A stretch of DNA of 64,000 nucleotides from positions 1-64,000 of the forward strand of contig NZ_BLYC01000011.1 in the NCBI RefSeq assembly GCF_019721995.1, written 5' to 3'. Position 1 is the first letter of the stretch. Every line of letters starts with the position of its first letter. The position numbers and the translations under genes were made by a program. Of the stretch, positions 60,410 to 64,000 are shown piece by piece. The notes under the pieces are model-generated. The model was given only the letters and a program-made list of their open reading frames with translations. It made no database searches and was not told the origin of the DNA. The stretch is from Bathymodiolus japonicus methanotrophic gill symbiont (GTDB taxonomy: Bacteria > Pseudomonadota > Gammaproteobacteria > Methylococcales > Methylomonadaceae).

Positions 60410-61241
60410 TATGCGTGCTCCATGCGTTTTGTATCGAATGAATAATGGCCACTTCACGCTCAAGCTCGGCAACGCTGGGAATATTGAAGTCTCTTTCTAA
60501 AAGCGTTGGGAAAACGCCATGATATTCGTAGGCTTTGCCGAGTAATTGCCAAACCGGGTCAACGACTTCGGCGCCATGCGTGTCAACTAGAAAATCCTCT
60601 GCTTCTACATAGTGTCCGGCAATATGTGCATAGCTGATGCGCTGGGCAGGAATAGCCTGTAAAAACTGCTCTGCATGATAGCCATGATTAACGCTGTTGA
60701 CGTAAATATTATTGATGTCTAAAAGCACATCACAATCTGCCTCTGCAACTACCGCATTGAAAAAAGCAATTTCAGTCATTTCCTGGCCAGGTGCTGCGTA
60801 GTAGGATGCATTTTCAATGGCTATTTTTTGTTCCAGAATATCTTGTACCCGCTGGATGCGTTTAGCGACATGATGTACTGCTTCTTCGGTGAACGGAATG
60901 GGCAGTAAGTCATAGAGATGTCCTTCGTGGCTACAGTAGCTTAGATGCTCGCTATAAAATTTGATTTTATGCTGCTGTATAAAGTCTTTTATCTGGTTAA
61001 TGAATTCTTCATCGAGTGGGTCTGTGCTACCGATTGATAACGATAAGCCATGACAGATGATCGGGTAGCGCTCAGCTATTGCAGTAAATTGCTTACCATA
61101 TTTTCCGCCCATTTGCATCCAGTTCTCAGGTGCTACTTCAAAAAAACTGACATTCTTAATGGGTGCGCTCAGTGCTTGCTCGATAAAAGAACGGCGTAAA
61201 CCAAGTCCGGTATCATGTACCAGGTTTTGTGTATGCTGCAT
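60390..61241 (-). CDS. MNIO (DUF692) multinuclear iron enzyme
   Basis: 283 residues, TIM-barrel iron enzyme. Metal-ligand regions: FFEVAPENW, CHGLSLSIGS, YSEHLSYC, IENASYY, LLDINNIYVNSVNHG, YAHIAGH, DTHGAEV. Relatives convert cysteines of precursor peptides (bufferins, methanobactin). The usual DUF2282-type precursor gene is not found upstream (61242-61505) or nearby. Confidence 0.92.
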   Translation of the reverse strand: MQHTQNLVHDTGLGLRRSFIEQALSAPIKNVSFFEVAPENWMQMGGKYGKQFTAIAERYPIICHGLSLSIGSTDPLDEEFINQIKDFIQQHKIKFYSEHLSYCSHEGHLYDLLPIPFTEEAVHHVAKRIQRVQDILEQKIAIENASYYAAPGQEMTEIAFFNAVVAEADCDVLLDINNIYVNSVNHGYHAEQFLQAIPAQRISYAHIAGHYVEAEDFLVDTHGAEVVDPVWQLLGKAYEYHGVFPTLLERDFNIPSVAELEREVAIIHSIQNAWSTHNEQLSA

Positions 61242-61306
61242 GATTGATCCTTGGTTGCTGAAAATGTGTGTCTGAAACAGTTCAAAACAATGTTACGGAT
61301 ACGCTT

Positions 61307-61373
61307 GTAGGGCGTGGCTCTAGCCCGCGTGTTTAGAAGCTTCGAATATTGGCTAGCTAAAGACACGCCCTAC
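61307..61373. repeat. REP palindrome, GTAGGGCG type
   Basis: GTAGGGCGTGGCTCTAGCCC with inverted arm ending ACGCCCTAC, between the MNIO gene and the divergent DAHP synthase gene. Confidence 0.75.
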
Positions 61374-61505
61374 ATCTCACCCTATTTAATGGATATAAAA
61401 TTATAGCCTTTCCTGTTTTAAAAAGGCAGGCTTATTTACCACTATTTATGTGTTAAAATGCGCGGTCAATTAATTAATCGGTGATAATCGTGTTTCGGAT
61501 AGCTC

Positions 61506-62585
61506 ATGCAAAGTCAATTTAATACAGATAATTTAAGAATTCGAGAGACCAAAGAGGTGATGGCGCCTGTGCAAACTCATGAAGAGTTACCATTGACCGA
61601 AGTGACCGCCAAGACGACCATAGAAGCACGCGCTGCAGTGCATGATATTTTAGTCGGACAAGATGATCGTCTGGTCGTGGTTGTAGGGCCATGTTCTATA
61701 CACGATACCAAAGCAGCCCTGGATTATGCGCAAAAGCTAAAAGTTGTTAAAGACGAGTTAAAGCAAGACCTGCATATTATTATGCGCGTATATTTTGAAA
61801 AGCCCCGCACGACAGTGGGCTGGAAAGGACTGATTAATGACCCTGATTTAGATGATAGCTTTAATATTAATAAAGGCCTGCGTGTTGCCAGGAAATTATT
61901 ATTAGACTTGAATACACTCGGTGTACCTGCAGCAACAGAATATCTGGATTTAATTACCCCGCAGTATATTTCTGACTTGATCGCCTGGGGCGCGATTGGT
62001 GCGCGAACAACTGAAAGTCAGTGTCACAGAGAGCTGGCTTCTGGCCTATCTTGTCCTGTTGGTTTTAAAAATGCAACCGATGGCACAACTGCAATTGCTA
62101 ACGATGCTATTAAAGCGGCGATGCGACCACATCATTTCTTGTCGGTGACCAGTGCAGGGCATTCTGCTATTTTTTCCACCACGGGTAATGAAGATGCACA
62201 TATTATCCTGCGTGGCGGTAGTGATGGCCCTAATTATGATGCCGTGAGCGTCGATCAGGTCGCACACAGCATGCAGCAGGCAGATTTAAAAGCAAGTATT
62301 ATGATTGACTTGAGCCATGCGAATAGTTTAAAGCAATGCCAGCGCCAGTTACTGGTTGCTGAAGATGTGGCAGAGCAAGTAGCCGGTGGTGATCAGCGCA
62401 TTATGGGCGTTATGATTGAAAGCCATTTAAAATCGGGTCGGCAGGATGTCAGTGTTGGACAATCCTTAGATGATCTGGTCTATGGACAAAGCATTACCGA
62501 CGGCTGTATAGACTGGGCTGATACCGAGGTGTTGCTAAAGAGTTTAGCTAGTGCGGTACAAAAAAGACGAACTGTAAAAAACTAA
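61506..62585 (+). CDS. 3-deoxy-7-phosphoheptulonate synthase, class I
   Basis: 359 residues, AroF/G/H type, first step of aromatic amino acid synthesis. [10 protein letters not shown] (metal Cys), [43 protein letters not shown]. Full length with the N-terminal regulatory segment, so feedback inhibition is likely but the effector cannot be told. Paralog assignment uncertain. Confidence 0.95.
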   Translation: MQSQFNTDNLRIRETKEVMAPVQTHEELPLTEVTAKTTIEARAAVHDILVGQDDRLVVVVGPCSIHDTKAALDYAQKLKVVKDELKQDLHIIMRVYFEKPRTTVGWKGLINDPDLDDSFNINKGLRVARKLLLDLNTLGVPAATEYLDLITPQYISDLIAWGAIGARTTESQCHRELASGLSCPVGFKNATDGTTAIANDAIKAAMRPHHFLSVTSAGHSAIFSTTGNEDAHIILRGGSDGPNYDAVSVDQVAHSMQQADLKASIMIDLSHANSLKQCQRQLLVAEDVAEQVAGGDQRIMGVMIESHLKSGRQDVSVGQSLDDLVYGQSITDGCIDWADTEVLLKSLASAVQKRRTVKN

Positions 62586-62598
62586 CAGGAACAAAAGA

Positions 62599-63576
62599 AT
62601 GAATGTTTATGTAAATGGCGAATCCAGACAGTATGCAGAAAATATTACCGTGGCAGATATTGTTAGTGATTTAGGTTTAGCCAATAAACGTATTGCTGTT
62701 GAATTAAATAAAGAAATCCTGCCTTTTAATCAATACACTGAAACCGGTATTAAAGCAGAAGACAAACTGGAAGTGGTACAGGCAATTGGTGGTGGACAGG
62801 ACGATAATTTTAGCGTTGCCGGACAACAATATAAATCGCGCTTATTAGTGGGTACGGGTAAATATAAAGATATGCAGGGAACCCGCCTGGCAATTGAAGC
62901 AAGTGGCGCGGAAATCGTGACCGTGGCAATCAGGCGCACGAATATTGGCCAGAATCCGGACGAGCCTAATTTATTAGATGTTATTTCGCCTGATAAATAT
63001 ACTATCTTGCCTAATACCGCTGGCTGCTTTACAGCCGATGATGCAGTTAGAACCTGTCGTCTGGCGCGTGAGTTGCTGGGTGGGCATAAGCTGGTCAAGC
63101 TGGAAGTTCTGGCAGACCAAAAAACCTTGCTGCCTGAAATAGTTGAAACTCTAGCTGCAGCTGAGTTACTGGTTAAAGATGGTTTTGATGTCATGGTCTA
63201 TACCAATGACGACCCGATTACTGCCAGGCGCCTGGAAGAAATAGGGTGTGTGGCAGTAATGCCACTTGCTGCTCCTATCGGCTCTGGCCTGGGTGTGCAA
63301 AACCCATATAATATTCTGACCATTGTGGAAAATGCCAATGTCCCGATTCTGGTTGATGCAGGTGTTGGTACGGCATCGGATGCGGCAGTTGCAATGGAGT
63401 TAGGTTGTGATGGGGTGTTAATGAATACTGCGATTGCGGCAGCGCAGCATCCGGTATTAATGGCATCGGCCATGAAGAAAGGTATTCAGGCGGGTCGAGA
63501 AGCCTATCTGGCGGGTCGTATGCCAAGAAAACGCTTTGCTTCTGCATCGTCACCTGTTGATGGCTTGATCGGATAA
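62599..63576 (+). CDS. thiSG: fused ThiS-ThiG thiazole synthase
   Basis: 325 residues. 1-~66 is ThiS ([11 protein letters not shown] ... VVQAIGGGQ); ~70-325 is ThiG, with the Schiff-base Lys in [11 protein letters not shown] and phosphate motifs APIGSGLG and [10 protein letters not shown]. In free ThiS the C-terminal Gly-Gly is thiocarboxylated; here GGG is internal, so either the fusion is processed or sulfur transfer works differently. Starts 13 nt after the DAHP synthase gene. Confidence 0.93.
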   Translation: MNVYVNGESRQYAENITVADIVSDLGLANKRIAVELNKEILPFNQYTETGIKAEDKLEVVQAIGGGQDDNFSVAGQQYKSRLLVGTGKYKDMQGTRLAIEASGAEIVTVAIRRTNIGQNPDEPNLLDVISPDKYTILPNTAGCFTADDAVRTCRLARELLGGHKLVKLEVLADQKTLLPEIVETLAAAELLVKDGFDVMVYTNDDPITARRLEEIGCVAVMPLAAPIGSGLGVQNPYNILTIVENANVPILVDAGVGTASDAAVAMELGCDGVLMNTAIAAAQHPVLMASAMKKGIQAGREAYLAGRMPRKRFASASSPVDGLIG

Positions 63577-63579
63577 GTC

Positions 63580-64000
63580 GTGCAAGTGGACGGACAGGAT
63601 GCGCCAAGAATAAAGAGCTTTATCCGTCGTATCGGACGTATGACGGCAGCGCAAAAACAGGCGCTGGATACACTCTGGGATAAATACTGTCTGGAGCATG
63701 AACGCGTGTGTGATTTTTCCGAAGAATTTGGGCGTACAGCGCCTATCATTCTGGAAATAGGGTTTGGTAATGGCGAGAGCCTGGCAAAAACCGCTATACA
63801 AAATCCTGATAAAGACTATGTCGGCATTGAGGTGCATAAGCCCGGCGTCGGAAATTTATTGGCACAACTGGAAAGACAAGAAATAAGGAATGTTAGGGTC
63901 TTCTATCATGATGCCATAGAAGTTTTAGAAAACTGTATACCAGCGCATAGCTTGTCTGCTGTGCATTTATTTTTCCCTGACCCCTGGCATAAAAGAAAGC
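63580..64000 (+). CDS. trmB: tRNA (guanine-N7)-methyltransferase, partial
   Basis: First 140 codons; continues past the window. Start IKSFIRRIGRMTAAQ, SAM motif LEIGFGNGESL and FFPDPWHKRK typical of TrmB. GTG at 63580 follows the thiSG stop by 3 nt. It methylates G46 of tRNA. Confidence 0.93.
   Translation, partial: MQVDGQDAPRIKSFIRRIGRMTAAQKQALDTLWDKYCLEHERVCDFSEEFGRTAPIILEIGFGNGESLAKTAIQNPDKDYVGIEVHKPGVGNLLAQLERQEIRNVRVFYHDAIEVLENCIPAHSLSAVHLFFPDPWHKRK

Overview
This AT-leaning window reads as a gammaproteobacterial chromosome. The evidence is the maf-rng-yhdP-nit-tldD-pmbA gene order, tatABC directly behind a hisBHAFIE run, folM/folK/folB, typA, a gnd-zwf-pgl group and a fused thiS-thiG. 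A methanotroph-like (Methylococcales) lineage is my best guess. That is inference from gene content; no marker such as pmoA or an rRNA is present. About half of the first 48 kb is mobile DNA, as in genomes going through an insertion-sequence burst.

Layout. Positions 1-6031: a phospholipase D-like lipoprotein gene broken by at least three insertions and a frameshift. 6046-16309 (minus strand): maf (broken), rng, yhdP, nit, tldD, pmbA and a 42-residue membrane peptide. 16310-28512: a nested island in which IS4-, IS630-, IS1-, IS66-, IS30- and ISNCY-type elements are inserted into one another. 28537-36333: an asparaginase-domain protein with a small partner, a Cys-rich membrane protein, and pgl, zwf and gnd of the oxidative pentose phosphate pathway, with a dead Uma2 gene between zwf and gnd. 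36429-42721: a second island, with fragments of a fumarylacetoacetate-hydrolase-type gene and a hotdog-like gene. 42936-43970: argC. 44009-47935: a third island with a broken AbrB-type antitoxin. From 47961 to the end the sequence is nearly clean: a LysR regulator, a methyltransferase, a rhodanese, typA, the histidine genes, tatABC, a DUF3465 protein, folate genes, an MNIO/HvfC pair, DAHP synthase, thiSG and the start of trmB.

The main finding is a group of short repeats without a coding role that I call SNE1 (280 bp, 5 full copies), SNE2 (295 bp, 5 full copies plus a 290-bp one) and SNE3 (260 bp, 1 copy). They have constant lengths, no terminal inverted repeats and no target duplication. At several sites the uninterrupted sequence occurs elsewhere in this window, or the host reading frame can be rebuilt exactly. 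They share the start CGCTG; SNE1 and SNE2 share the first ~50 bp but differ at the 3' end. All 14 five-prime junctions in the window have C four bases upstream. This does not look like an ordinary DDE-transposase MITE.

Four conventional MITE families are also present: MITE-C (204 bp, 9-bp duplication, ends like ISa), MITE-D (144-241 bp, inserted at ATAAT over start codons of tightly coupled genes), MITE-F (157 bp, 3-bp duplication) and a 154-bp element with ISc ends. Names ISa-ISd, SNE1-3 and MITE-C/D/F are labels used only here.
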